64,000 nucleotides of DNA from contig JAXISZ010000007.1 in the NCBI GenBank assembly GCA_034680345.1, forward strand, positions 1-64,000, written 5' to 3'. This DNA is from SXZD01 sp034680345 (GTDB lineage Bacteria > Pseudomonadota > Gammaproteobacteria > Burkholderiales > Burkholderiaceae_B). Positions within the stretch are counted from its first letter, which is position 1; each line of letters begins with the position of its first letter. The position numbers were made by a program, and so were the translations under genes. Shown in pieces: positions 33,945-43,603 of the stretch. The notes beneath the pieces are model-generated. The model was not told the origin of the DNA and searched no databases. It saw only the letters and a list, made by a program, of their open reading frames with translations.

Positions 33945-35414
33945 TTAGTCTCTGGTTGCGCGAATAATTTCTTCATTCGTGCTTAAACCCAATTGAATCC
34001 AGCGCTGACCATCTGCACGCATTGTTGGTATATTGTTTTTTGTGCAATAGTCTCTAATTTCAGATTCATCTGAAAAATTATGAATCAACTTGCGTAGTGT
34101 ATCGTTAATTTCTAAAAGTTCATAAATGCCTTTTCGGCCAAAATACCCAGTCATAGCGCATTCAGAACAACCCACTGCACGCCAAATTCCAGCGCTGTTT
34201 TGTTGTTTACAGTGAGGGCATAAGGTTCGTACCAATCGCTGGGCTAGAACGCCTAGTAAACTGGAAGACAGTAAAAAAGGTTCAACCCCCATATCAACCA
34301 AGCGGGTTAATGCGCTGATGGCGTCGTTTGTATGTAGTGTTGCAAACACCAAGTGACCTGTTAAAGAGGCTTGAATTGCAATTTGTGCGGTTTCTAGATC
34401 ACGTATTTCACCAATCATAATCACGTCAGGGTCTTGCCGTAAAATAGCGCGTAAAGCCCTAGCAAAATCCATTTCTATTTTTGCATTTACAGGCGTTTGG
34501 TTGATGCCAGGTAAATCGTATTCAACTGGGTCTTCAACAGTCATAATATTGATGCTCTGTGCATTTAATTGAGATAGCGCAGCATACAGTGTGGTGGTTT
34601 TCCCTGACCCTGTAGGGCCTGTTACAAGCACAATACCATGAGGTTGTTGTATTAATTGATCAATACTTGATAATGTATGGCTAGTCATGCCAAGTTGTTT
34701 TAAGTTAAGCTGATTATTGTTTTTTTGTAAAAGACGCAATACCGCCCGTTCACCGTGTGCACTGGGTAGGGTTGAGACTCTGACATCCAATAGTTGACCA
34801 CCAATTTTTAAATTAATACGTCCATCTTGCGGTAATCTTTTTTCAGCAATATCTAGGTTGGCCATAATTTTAATACGTGCAATCAGCGCAGCGTGGAGTT
34901 CTCGACGTGGTGTGAGTATGTCTCGAAGTGTTCCGTCAATGCGCAGTCTAACCCTGGAATGGTTTTCGTAAGGTTCAATATGAACATCTGAGGCACGATC
35001 GCGATTGGCTTGTGTCAATAGCGCATTAATCATGCGAATAATGGGGGCGTCATCACGGGTGTCAAGTAAATCTTCAACAGTGGGAATATCTTGCAGCAGT
35101 TGAGAGAGATCAATGTTGTCGGCCACTTCATCGGCGACCGCAGCCGCTGACCGTTCTAGGTTTGTGTACGCTTGAATGATCAGTTGTTCCAGATCGTTAG
35201 CGTTGTCTACAAAATTCCAATTAATTAGCGCATTTGCAAAGCGTTCAAGTTCATGCATAGCGCTTGTAGTGGTGAGTTTACAATAGTAGACATGCCAGTC
35301 TGATGCATGAGATTGGGCACATAATATATGATGCTGTTTTGCAAAGGCATACGGAATTTTTTTGATTGCCAATAAATCATAAGGCAATTGGTTTAATCGG
35401 TTTAATGTGCTCAT
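33945..35414 (-). CDS. gspE: Type II secretion ATPase GspE
   Basis: The hexameric cytoplasmic ATPase that drives pseudopilus assembly. 489 residues. It contains an N1E-like domain, Walker A GPTGSGKTTTLYAAL near residue 260, the Asp box TVEDPVEYDLPG, Walker B DPDVIMIGEIRD, the His box TGHLVFATLHTND, and the tetracysteine zinc module CPHC...CSEC. Its ATG overlaps the gspD stop as ATGA. Confidence 0.97.
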   Translation of the reverse strand: MSTLNRLNQLPYDLLAIKKIPYAFAKQHHILCAQSHASDWHVYYCKLTTTSAMHELERFANALINWNFVDNANDLEQLIIQAYTNLERSAAAVADEVADNIDLSQLLQDIPTVEDLLDTRDDAPIIRMINALLTQANRDRASDVHIEPYENHSRVRLRIDGTLRDILTPRRELHAALIARIKIMANLDIAEKRLPQDGRINLKIGGQLLDVRVSTLPSAHGERAVLRLLQKNNNQLNLKQLGMTSHTLSSIDQLIQQPHGIVLVTGPTGSGKTTTLYAALSQLNAQSINIMTVEDPVEYDLPGINQTPVNAKIEMDFARALRAILRQDPDVIMIGEIRDLETAQIAIQASLTGHLVFATLHTNDAISALTRLVDMGVEPFLLSSSLLGVLAQRLVRTLCPHCKQQNSAGIWRAVGCSECAMTGYFGRKGIYELLEINDTLRKLIHNFSDESEIRDYCTKNNIPTMRADGQRWIQLGLSTNEEIIRATRD

Positions 35415-37741
35415 GGTGTTTTTGCTTCGATGCGTGTCGGAGCTGTGATTCTTGTTTTCGGTGGCACAATTGTGGGTGTTGTTGCGGGTGAGGTTGTCAT
35501 TGTGGTGGTTGGGTCAATCACTGGTTTGCTTGCTTGATGGCTTACTGATGTTGTAGTTCGTGTTGGTTTTCCTGGTTCGGCAGGTGCCATTAACTCACCA
35601 TCAGCATTATTTTCAAATATTTTGAGTTCAGGTAGTATGGGTGCGGGTTCGTTTGGTAGCGCAAATCGAGCAATGGGTTGGTTGTTTTGTCCTTCATTGC
35701 GCATGAAATCGTATCTATCTGCTACGAGTGTATTGGACTGTTCTTGATTTCTTAGCACCACAGGACGTAAAAAAACCATTAAATTGGTTTTCATTCGCTT
35801 GCGCGTATCGTAGCGAAACAAAGCGCCTAGGCCAGGTATGTCACCTAGGCCGGGTACTTTTTCTTCTGTCTCGCTAAAACGGTCTTCAACTAAGCCGCCT
35901 AGTACAATAATATTGCCGTCATCAACAATTATGTTGGATTCAATTGCTCTTTTATTGGTGATAATACCTGCAGCTTGTGAGCGGTCTTGCACGGAAGATA
36001 CTTCTTGATAAATACTTAGTTTGACTGTTCCACCCTCGGAGACTTGCGGTTTAACCCTTAATGTTAGCCCTACATCGCGTCGTTCAATCGTTTGAAAGGG
36101 GTTGATGTTGCCACCAGTACCCGAGTTGGTGTATTGTCCAGTGACAAAAGGAACATTTTGCCCAATCACAATTCGCGCTTCTTCATTGTCTAGCGTCAAT
36201 AAATTCGGTGTAGATAAAATGTTAGCATTAGACTGCGTTTCCAGTGCACGGGCTAAAAATCCTAGGTTAGTGATGTTTCCTAATCCAGGAATATTAATTT
36301 GACCTTTAATAATTCCGATATTCAAACCACCACCAACGCTGTTTAAATTGGATGCAGTGTCTAAAATATTGCGGCCACCGCTGCGGCCGCCAAAATTACT
36401 GCCACCAATCACGCTAGTTGTGCTTTTGTTTAAATCAGTTAGAGACTGAAACTGAATGCCAAACTCAGCGGCTTTGTCGGCGCTGACTTCAACAATTAAT
36501 GATTCAACAAACACTTGAGCGCGTCGCACGTCTAGTTTTTCAATGATGGCGCGAATATTTTTGTATACCGGTTCTGATGCTGTAATAATAATCGAGTTGG
36601 TGCTAGGATCGGCTTGTACAATACCTGCACCTTGACTAGGCATGTTACCCGTGGCAGCGTTAACGGCATTGTTGGGGCTTGAGTTACCACTGTTTATAGG
36701 GTTTGGATTGTTATTAACTTGGCTGGAAAAAAAGGAGTTATTTGGATTGGTATTGGTATTGCTGTTTAAAGAAAATTGATTTAAGTTTGCAGTGTTATTC
36801 GTTAACATTTGTTGATTCGTGTCGTTATTGAGCACGGCACGCAATGTTTGAGATAATTTGCTGGCTTCTGCGTTTTTTAGATAGACCACATGAACATTGG
36901 CTGGTTGATTTGTAGGTTGGTCAAGTCGGGCAATCAATGCTTTGGCTTGTGCCATTCTCGCTGTGCTTGCAGCTCGTAACAAAATGCTGTTGGTGCGGCT
37001 GTCTGCCATGGCACTTAAACGTTGGCCATTGTCTATATTTGCGCCGCTACGACCATTTTCGTCTAACAGTCGGGTGACAGCGGCTGCTAGGTCAATCGCC
37101 AGCGCATGTTGTACAGTCACAATTTCGATATGATTGCTGTTTAGTGTGTCTATGCTGGCAATAATTCGAGCTAATCTTTTAAGATTATCGGCGTAGTCTG
37201 TGATAATTAATGTATTGTTATTTGGGTAAGCTGCAATGGTGTTGTTTGGTGCAATCAGTGGCCGCAAAATAGGCACTAAATTGCTTGCTGATTCATAGTT
37301 TAATTGAAAAATTTGGGTAACAATTTGATCACCTCGAATTTCATTGGATTTTTGAGGGTCGATTGCACTTTTGATGGCACCGCTTTGAATTTTTGCATCG
37401 TTTTCAGGTAATACTCGCGCAATTCCCCCCGATTCAACGATTGTAAAACCTTGTAATCGCAAAGATGCCAATAGTGTGTTGTACGCTTCTGTGCGATTAA
37501 TCGCTGTTGTGTTTTGTAGGGTGATTGTGCCTTTAACCCTAGGGTCAATAATAAATGTTTTGTTGGTGAATATACCAATAGCTCGAACCGTAGATTCAAT
37601 ATCAGCGTTTACAAAGTTAAGTTGAATCAGTTCTTCAGCCCATAAGGCGTTTGTCTGTAAACTACAAATTAACAGTAAAAACCAACTGATTTTATTTGTA
37701 TTTTTAAGATAAATTGATTTTTTAGTATGTAATAGTTTCAT
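35411..37741 (-). CDS. gspD: Type II secretion secretin GspD
   Basis: The outer-membrane channel. 776 residues: signal sequence, N0 (LNFVNADIESTVRAIG), N1-N3 repeats (VVYLKNAEASKLSQTLRAVL and others), then the secretin core with VEDRFSETEEKVPGLGDIPGLGALF and RTNLMVFLRP-like KTNLMVFLRPVVLR. The N3 domain carries a 60-residue Asn/Ser-rich insert (about 310-375). A Thr/Pro-rich tail follows the secretin domain. No pilotin gene is recognisable nearby. ATGA overlaps with gspN upstream and gspE downstream. Confidence 0.96.
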   Translation of the reverse strand: MKLLHTKKSIYLKNTNKISWFLLLICSLQTNALWAEELIQLNFVNADIESTVRAIGIFTNKTFIIDPRVKGTITLQNTTAINRTEAYNTLLASLRLQGFTIVESGGIARVLPENDAKIQSGAIKSAIDPQKSNEIRGDQIVTQIFQLNYESASNLVPILRPLIAPNNTIAAYPNNNTLIITDYADNLKRLARIIASIDTLNSNHIEIVTVQHALAIDLAAAVTRLLDENGRSGANIDNGQRLSAMADSRTNSILLRAASTARMAQAKALIARLDQPTNQPANVHVVYLKNAEASKLSQTLRAVLNNDTNQQMLTNNTANLNQFSLNSNTNTNPNNSFFSSQVNNNPNPINSGNSSPNNAVNAATGNMPSQGAGIVQADPSTNSIIITASEPVYKNIRAIIEKLDVRRAQVFVESLIVEVSADKAAEFGIQFQSLTDLNKSTTSVIGGSNFGGRSGGRNILDTASNLNSVGGGLNIGIIKGQINIPGLGNITNLGFLARALETQSNANILSTPNLLTLDNEEARIVIGQNVPFVTGQYTNSGTGGNINPFQTIERRDVGLTLRVKPQVSEGGTVKLSIYQEVSSVQDRSQAAGIITNKRAIESNIIVDDGNIIVLGGLVEDRFSETEEKVPGLGDIPGLGALFRYDTRKRMKTNLMVFLRPVVLRNQEQSNTLVADRYDFMRNEGQNNQPIARFALPNEPAPILPELKIFENNADGELMAPAEPGKPTRTTTSVSHQASKPVIDPTTTMTTSPATTPTIVPPKTRITAPTRIEAKTP

Positions 37742-38487
37742 TGTATTTTTAATCTAAATTGATTATTATCTTGTGGGCTAATTTGTTTCAGTAATAAAGA
37801 CAATTCTTTGAGTCGAATTGGGTTGGTTTGTGCTTTCCCGTCAAAATGCCAGCCAGTTTCAAATGACCAGCCTCCCTGCCCTTGCAATTGCAAATCGCCA
37901 TTTAGGGTTTTTAATTGCATATTAAATTGTTTTAAATTTTTTAATTTGCCCTGTAGTTCATAGTTTCCCAAAGGTTTAACTGTAGAGAGTGCAGATTGCG
38001 CATCTAGCCATTGAATAGACCAAGAGAACTGTTGATTAATTTTGGCAGGTAACCAATATAGTTTAAAGGTTCCACCTGGATCTATTGTGTTCCAAGGGCT
38101 GCCTAGTGTTTTTAACCACACCGCTGGTATGTTGATTGAGTGGCCTGTACAGTTTATTTGTCCATCGTTATAGGTTATTTGTAGTGGTGCGTTTAGCAAC
38201 GGGTGCGTCAGTTCAAAACCATTCCAAATAAAACGCCATTTTAACCATCCGGGTATTGCTTTAATTGCTTTTGAATTTTCACCGTCAGACAATACCAACT
38301 GCGCTTGACCATTCCATAGGTTACCTTGAACTGCATTTAATTGTAAGTGTTCGTGAGTTATTTGTTTTAATTGATTTTCAAACCAAGTGATTGGCATGTT
38401 TAAATTGAAAACAATAAACCCGCCAACAAGCAACCAAGCCGATTGCTTCAATAAAAATTGGCGCAGTTTTTTGGCCCACTCTTTCAT
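37738..38487 (-). CDS. gspN: Type II secretion protein GspN
   Basis: A 249-residue bitopic inner-membrane protein: one N-terminal helix (WLLVGGFIVFNLNMP) and a periplasmic beta-rich domain, as in T2SS protein N (LQGNLWNGQAQL, LQGQGGWSFETGW). ATG 38487 is chosen because it overlaps the gspM TGA as ATGA; the frame itself opens at 38502. GspN is optional in T2SS but usual in this group. Confidence 0.85.
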   Translation of the reverse strand: MKEWAKKLRQFLLKQSAWLLVGGFIVFNLNMPITWFENQLKQITHEHLQLNAVQGNLWNGQAQLVLSDGENSKAIKAIPGWLKWRFIWNGFELTHPLLNAPLQITYNDGQINCTGHSINIPAVWLKTLGSPWNTIDPGGTFKLYWLPAKINQQFSWSIQWLDAQSALSTVKPLGNYELQGKLKNLKQFNMQLKTLNGDLQLQGQGGWSFETGWHFDGKAQTNPIRLKELSLLLKQISPQDNNQFRLKIQ

Positions 38488-38999
38488 TGTGAAGCTGTCC
38501 ATAAAGTGTATAAATTAACCACTCCTGTACTTGTTTTAATGAGTTCAAGCTGTTTTAAAACAAGGCCATGAGTGCGTTCATTTTCATCAATCCAAGTTAA
38601 TGCATCAACTGCCGGTAAATTTTCCAATCTAACTTCAATTTGAGCGTTGTTTAGTTTTTTAATTTGGCTTTTTTCTTGCCAAGAAAATGCAGCAAGACTT
38701 GCGTTGATGGTTGTTTCAAGGTTTGGGTTATAAATGGTTTTTGTGTTTTTTTGAAGGGTAAGTATTTCATTTGCCAATTGTAAGGCTTGAGCTAATTGGT
38801 TTTTTTTGTTTATTAATTCTTGTGGTTTTGTTAAGAGGGTTTGTACTGCAGGTTCAATAGAAGTGGTTATTAATAATGTACAAAGAATAATAGCAAACGC
38901 CAGTTCTAAGCCTTTTTTTTCTCTATGCGTTCTGGAGACATAAAAATTATTTAACTCCTTCATTAGGGTTTCAGTGATTATTTTAGCTGTAGTTTTCAT
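38484..38999 (-). CDS. gspM: Type II secretion protein GspM
   Basis: 171 residues with a short cytoplasmic basic segment (SRTHREKKGLE), one membrane helix and a small periplasmic domain, as in GspM, which binds GspL at the inner membrane. Assigned by topology, size and position between gspL and gspN. Sequence conservation of this family is low. Confidence 0.82.
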   Translation of the reverse strand: MKTTAKIITETLMKELNNFYVSRTHREKKGLELAFAIILCTLLITTSIEPAVQTLLTKPQELINKKNQLAQALQLANEILTLQKNTKTIYNPNLETTINASLAAFSWQEKSQIKKLNNAQIEVRLENLPAVDALTWIDENERTHGLVLKQLELIKTSTGVVNLYTLWTASQ

Positions 39000-39007
39000 T
39001 GGTCATG

Positions 39008-40360
39008 TCATTTAGAAGCGGGTGTAATGGATAAAACAGCATTTGCACTGGTATTTTGCTGCCATTTTCCAATCAACTGTTGTTTTTGCAGTGCGTTCAG
39101 TGTTGTTTGTTTTTGTTCTTCGCTGAGTTTAGGTGAAAATTCTAGATGTAATGTGTTTTGTTCGTAGCGAATGGCTGAACTCGCGTTAAAGGGTAAATTA
39201 GATAAGGCCATCGCACTGTGGTGTAATAGTTGCGTCCAGGTGGCTTTATTGGTATTGTTTTTTTGGTTTATTTTTTGATGTGCAAACTCCAACATGAGTA
39301 AGGGGTCAACAACAATTGGTGTGTTAGGTAAAGCAGTACTAACAGTTGATTCAATGGCATGATTTAAAACCTGTATTTCATGCTCTAGTTGCCAAGCTTT
39401 TAGATTTAAGGCTATAACACAAAAAACACTTGCAGCAACAGCCAAGCGTAAATTACCAAAAAAAAAGAACGGGTGTTTATTGGTTTTCAGGTTTTGTTTT
39501 TGCAGTAGATCGGCGGGTACAATGGCGTGTATTTTTTTAGACAAAATCATAGATTGGAAACCTACTGTTTCTATAGGTATGTTTGTTGTTGCAGTCAACC
39601 ATTCACGGGTTTCACTTATTTTTTCGGTGATCACTGTTAAGCCGTTTTTGAGGGTGAATTGATTTTGGTCTGCCCAATGGTTTAATAGCTGCCAGCATTG
39701 GGCGGTCAGGTTTTCTTGGTTTTTATCTTTTTCTTCTTCACTTTGCTTGCTTAAAACGATAGCCCAGGGGGCTGTTATAGTGCTGCATACCCATATGTGA
39801 TCTGATTTTTTAATTAACCAAATGTGAGTGTTATTCGATTGTAATTGCGGAATATAAAATAGAGGTTCAATTACAAACTGTTTAACACGTAAACCCAATT
39901 CATTTAATGTTTTTAGAATAAGCTGAATCCAGCTACGTTTTACTGCTGTCACAATCGATTGTGTAATTGTTTCGTTTTCAGCCGCTGTGTTTGGAAATGG
40001 GTGTTCATTGATGTAGAGTGTTTCAATGTCTTCTAGCAGGTGCGGTTCAACAGCAAAGGCAATCGCTTGAGAGAAAGGTTTATTTTTTTTAAGCGTTCTG
40101 GGCGAAAGTAAAGTACTTACGTCTTTGGGATGAAGCAATACGGTGACCGTTTTGATATCGTCTGTTTTTTTAAGGTTGTTCAAATCAAGCAAAGTGCTTT
40201 TAAGATGCTTGCCATTGGATGAAATTAAGTCACATAGCACTTGTATTGAGTGTTTTTCTGTTGGCCCTTTTTGTGGATATTCCAGATCCTGCCGTTGTTT
40301 TATTTTCTCCCACTGTTGCCTTGATGGCCAGCGAATCACGAATTGCCGATGATTGCTCAT
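39008..40360 (-). CDS. gspL: Type II secretion protein GspL
   Basis: About 450 residues. A cytoplasmic actin-like N-terminal domain binds GspE, a single membrane helix lies near residue 310 (FFFGNLRLAVAASVFCVIALNL), and a periplasmic ferredoxin-like domain follows. ATG 40360 overlaps the gspK stop (ATGA) and has GGAGG upstream, better than the frame start at 40372. Confidence 0.86.
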   Translation of the reverse strand: MSNHRQFVIRWPSRQQWEKIKQRQDLEYPQKGPTEKHSIQVLCDLISSNGKHLKSTLLDLNNLKKTDDIKTVTVLLHPKDVSTLLSPRTLKKNKPFSQAIAFAVEPHLLEDIETLYINEHPFPNTAAENETITQSIVTAVKRSWIQLILKTLNELGLRVKQFVIEPLFYIPQLQSNNTHIWLIKKSDHIWVCSTITAPWAIVLSKQSEEEKDKNQENLTAQCWQLLNHWADQNQFTLKNGLTVITEKISETREWLTATTNIPIETVGFQSMILSKKIHAIVPADLLQKQNLKTNKHPFFFFGNLRLAVAASVFCVIALNLKAWQLEHEIQVLNHAIESTVSTALPNTPIVVDPLLMLEFAHQKINQKNNTNKATWTQLLHHSAMALSNLPFNASSAIRYEQNTLHLEFSPKLSEEQKQTTLNALQKQQLIGKWQQNTSANAVLSITPASK

Positions 40361-41307
40361 GCCGACCTCCATACTGTAGAAGCTTGATTGCCAGAGCGTT
40401 TTACAAGTGCTTTAATCTGTAATTTGGCAGCTTGTACTTGTACTGTGCCATAGACTAAAAAAAATTGGCTATCAAAACTTAAAATTTCTTGAGTTGTGGG
40501 TTTTTTGGTGTTGCTGGGTAAGCGGTTCATGGCGTCTGCAAGGTCTCGAAAGCTGGTACGTTCTCGGCTAGAAATCCATTGTCGTACGGTGGGTAAGTCT
40601 AAGGGTGCGCTTACAGCGTAAAGCACTTCAGCGCTGGCGGTGTTGATATTGATATTGCTCGGTTGTGGCAGCCAAACCACCGATGAGTCTAGACGTTCAA
40701 TGGTATTTTGTTTTAAAAGAGCCATTTCTGCAAAAAAAGTCCATTCTTTAACAAATAATGTTTTGTTTTTTTCAATCGATTCAATCAGTGCTTGAGCTTG
40801 ATCGTTTTCAATATTCAGTACATCACATAAACGCAGAAAAGCTTGGCGCTGAATTTCGCCTTTTGAACCTGTAATACTTAAGTTGTATAGATTAAAACGT
40901 GCCTGCGCGTCTCGAATTTGTCCTTGAATATAGCTTGATTTGTTATTTTCTGTCCGGTTTTCTATGGTGTTTTTTTCTGCGTTTTGTGAAATTGATAACG
41001 CATTGTCCAGAGGGGTAAGACCCAGTGGAATGGCCCAGGTTTCTTGCAGCGTGTCAGTGTTAGAATTTCGGCTGTCGTCTTCTAGAATGGCTTGTACCCA
41101 TTCAATGGCTGAAAGCACGACCTGTTGGCTTTGTAAGCGATTATTTTCATGCTCAACCCAGCGCGCCGCTTTATATGCTTTCCAAACTGCCCCGCTAGCA
41201 AGCAAAGCACTTAAGCTTATAATTAGTAAAGCACTAACCAGTGCTGTGCCTTTTTGTTGATGATTTTTTTTGCAACTGGGTTTGCAGGATTTATATTTAC
41301 ATTTCAT
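40357..41307 (-). CDS. gspK: Type II secretion minor pseudopilin GspK
   Basis: 316 residues, the large tip pseudopilin. The class III leader ends in QQKG followed by TALVSALLIISLSALLASG. Unlike the others there is no Glu at +5, which is normal for GspK. An alpha-helical insert contains the region INTASAEVLYAVSAPL, a helix-hairpin-helix-like segment. ATG 41307 overlaps the gspJ stop as ATGA. Confidence 0.9.
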   Translation of the reverse strand: MKCKYKSCKPSCKKNHQQKGTALVSALLIISLSALLASGAVWKAYKAARWVEHENNRLQSQQVVLSAIEWVQAILEDDSRNSNTDTLQETWAIPLGLTPLDNALSISQNAEKNTIENRTENNKSSYIQGQIRDAQARFNLYNLSITGSKGEIQRQAFLRLCDVLNIENDQAQALIESIEKNKTLFVKEWTFFAEMALLKQNTIERLDSSVVWLPQPSNININTASAEVLYAVSAPLDLPTVRQWISSRERTSFRDLADAMNRLPSNTKKPTTQEILSFDSQFFLVYGTVQVQAAKLQIKALVKRSGNQASTVWRSA

Positions 41308-42110
41308 GACGCTGTTCCAACCCAAAATACACGGCTGAACATTTCACCAGAGGGTATTATCAATCGAACACGAACACCTTTTACGCGATAAATGCCAGAT
41401 CCTGTTGATGGATACTCTGAAAAATTATTATTGATGGGTTCCTTGGTTGTATTTGTGCTCCACAGTGGGTGGTTTTCTGTTGATGGATTATTGGTGTTTT
41501 GAGAAAAATTACCGTAAATCATTTCAGAAGTCCAGCCGCGTTTGTCTATCCAAAAAGTAATTCCTAAACCTTTTAAGTTGAGTTTGTCTTCTGGTAGGTT
41601 GTGTAACAATAAATTTTTGGGTGGCGCCATTATATTTAGGTTATTTAAGATTGTTGCTTGAGTGACTTGCCGTTCCAAAGAACCATTAACCCAGCGCCAA
41701 ACAATTCGTTGATTTACTGGTTGCTTTTGATGATCTATCGTATTGTTTAAAATAAATAATCCTTCTTGATTAATAAATAAACGCTCTAACGAGGATAAAC
41801 TGGTTTGTACTACGTGGTCTAGTGCATCTTGAGGATTGATATTTTTTGGCTGCTGATTGGGTTGTACTTGTTCCCAATTGTTATCTGGTACGTGTTCTAG
41901 GTCGTCTGCCAATTGATTAAACATAGCTCGCAGGGTGCTGAGTTCGTTATCAATTTTTTCAATTCGTTCATAAATTCTAATAACAGTATTGAGTCCTTGC
42001 CACGACAGAACTGAAATCACAGAAACGATGGCCAATCCTACTAGCATTTCAATTAAGGTAAAGCCATTTGATATTGATAATATTTTTTTTGGTTGGCTCT
42101 TTGTCGTCAT
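41304..42110 (-). CDS. gspJ: Type II secretion minor pseudopilin GspJ
   Basis: 268 residues with prepilin cleavage motif NG/FTLIEMLVGLAIVSVIS and the GspJ pattern LSTLRAMFNQLADDLEHV. The Asn/Thr-rich central loop is longer than usual. Part of the gspG-H-I-J-K minor pseudopilin set. Confidence 0.92.
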   Translation of the reverse strand: MTTKSQPKKILSISNGFTLIEMLVGLAIVSVISVLSWQGLNTVIRIYERIEKIDNELSTLRAMFNQLADDLEHVPDNNWEQVQPNQQPKNINPQDALDHVVQTSLSSLERLFINQEGLFILNNTIDHQKQPVNQRIVWRWVNGSLERQVTQATILNNLNIMAPPKNLLLHNLPEDKLNLKGLGITFWIDKRGWTSEMIYGNFSQNTNNPSTENHPLWSTNTTKEPINNNFSEYPSTGSGIYRVKGVRVRLIIPSGEMFSRVFWVGTAS

Positions 42111-42137
42111 TTTCTTGATTCTGTAAAAAAATTAGGT

Positions 42138-42533
42138 TTAATTTTTTTTGGCTAAAAACATTAACAAACGTGCTTGAAATTGCGTTGGGTTTTGCGGATC
42201 AACTACCCGTATTTCAATGCGTCGAAAATTGATATTTGCGGTGGTTTTAACATCGACAATACAGCGCCAAGGTTTTTGGCCTTGTGGGCAATCAAGCTCG
42301 AAGGTGCCAGTGGGCGGAAACGCTTTGCGTAGGCGCAATTCTTGAGCAATTTGATCAGCACTCCATTGCGCTAATAGCCGATATTTAAGTTCGTTTTGTT
42401 GTAAGCTAATATGCCCCACCGCTTTTAAAGCGGCGATTAAGCCAATGGCAATAATTGTAAGGGCAACCAAGGCTTCTATGAGTGTAAACCCCTTTGAATA
42501 ATGTTGATTTTGTGTGGTTGGGGCAATGTGCAT
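42138..42533 (-). CDS. gspI: Type II secretion minor pseudopilin GspI
   Basis: 131 residues. The leader ends in YSKG and is followed by FTLIEALVALTIIAIGLIAAL. The conserved NxxLRxxxAWSADQIAQELRL-like stretch (LLAQWSADQIAQELRLR) and a Cys pair fit GspI. Confidence 0.93.
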   Translation of the reverse strand: MHIAPTTQNQHYSKGFTLIEALVALTIIAIGLIAALKAVGHISLQQNELKYRLLAQWSADQIAQELRLRKAFPPTGTFELDCPQGQKPWRCIVDVKTTANINFRRIEIRVVDPQNPTQFQARLLMFLAKKN

Positions 42534-42557
42534 TATGAGATGTTTATGGTGATATGT

Positions 42558-43064
42558 TTAAGGAGCAATTTTAAAACGGCCTAAGCTTGTGCGAACAATG
42601 CGCACTTGAGTGTGGTTGTGTTCTAGTTCAATCACTGTGGTTTTCATGTGCGCATGGGGGGGCAGCAGCAGAGAGGCTTGAGCTATGCCATCGATTAAGA
42701 AGCGAACTTTAATTGGAGGGTATTGCCAGGTTCTGTTTTTGAATACATTGGTGTGTAATGCGTAAGTAGCACTTGTGTTTGATGGGTTGTTGGTATTAAG
42801 AATACGGAAGCCATTTGCATTGCTTTCAACAATTAAAGCCTGGCCACTGATTTGAGCTTGGTCCTGCGCCATTGATAAAATCTCAGTAAAGCGCAAAGCG
42901 TCTTGCTGCAACAAACGTTTCTCATCTGGAAACAGTTTGGCTGAGGTTAAAGCGGTGGTGATAGCCAGTATTACTAAAACCACCAGCAGCTCAAGCAGGG
43001 TTAAGCCTGAGTATTTTTTGAAAGGATTTTTATAGTCCCCAGGACCCAATATCAGCGTTTGCAT
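42558..43064 (-). CDS. gspH: Type II secretion minor pseudopilin GspH
   Basis: A prepilin-type protein with cleavage motif YSG/LTLLELLVVLVILAITTAL, then KRLLQQDALRFTEILSMAQDQA, as in GspH. ATG 43064 is preferred: GGTGGA lies about 5 nt upstream and it gives a leader of ordinary length. The frame itself opens at 43109. Even with this start it overlaps gspG by 35 bp, implying translational coupling. Confidence 0.88.
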   Translation of the reverse strand: MQTLILGPGDYKNPFKKYSGLTLLELLVVLVILAITTALTSAKLFPDEKRLLQQDALRFTEILSMAQDQAQISGQALIVESNANGFRILNTNNPSNTSATYALHTNVFKNRTWQYPPIKVRFLIDGIAQASLLLPPHAHMKTTVIELEHNHTQVRIVRTSLGRFKIAP

Positions 43065-43503
43065 CGTTTCCACCAGGTTTCCCATCAGCACCATAGCTGA
43101 AGACATCAATCTCTAATTTAACTCCGGGATTAAGGTATTGGTAGTGGCGCCCCCATGGGTCAGTGGGTATTTTGTCCAGATAGCCGCCAGTTTTCCAGTT
43201 TTCAGGTACGGGCTCGGTGCTTGGTTTACGAACCAAAGCCGATAGCCCTTGTTCCGTGGTGGGGTAATGGAAATTGTCTAGGCGATATAAATTTAGCGCT
43301 TGCATAATTGCGCCAATGTCTTGTCGTGAGGCAACAATACGTGCTTGGTCGGGTCGGTTCATGACCTTTGGCACAATTAGGGTTGCTAAAACACTTAAAA
43401 TTACAATCACCACCATCATTTCAATCAAGGTTAAGCCGCTATTGCGGTTATTTAATTTTTGGTTCGTGGTATTGTAGAATTTAAAAATAGGCGTTGAAAA
43501 CAT
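43030..43503 (-). CDS. gspG: Type II secretion major pseudopilin GspG
   Basis: 157 residues. Leader RNSG followed by LTLIEMMVVIVILSVLATLIVP. The C-terminal domain has LDNFHYPTTEQGLSALV, GGYLDKIPTDPWGRHYQYLNPG and a calcium-site-like SYGADGKPGGNDANADI. This closely matches the canonical GspG. First gene of the minus-strand T2SS operon. Confidence 0.96.
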   Translation of the reverse strand: MFSTPIFKFYNTTNQKLNNRNSGLTLIEMMVVIVILSVLATLIVPKVMNRPDQARIVASRQDIGAIMQALNLYRLDNFHYPTTEQGLSALVRKPSTEPVPENWKTGGYLDKIPTDPWGRHYQYLNPGVKLEIDVFSYGADGKPGGNDANADIGSWGL

Positions 43504-43603
43504 AAGGGAATTTAACGTATTCTTAGATTTAAGGCTTGATTATGTCTCAAATTGACTGGTATGTGTCAACTATTTGAATGCACTTATTGTGAGTAACAAC
43601 CAG

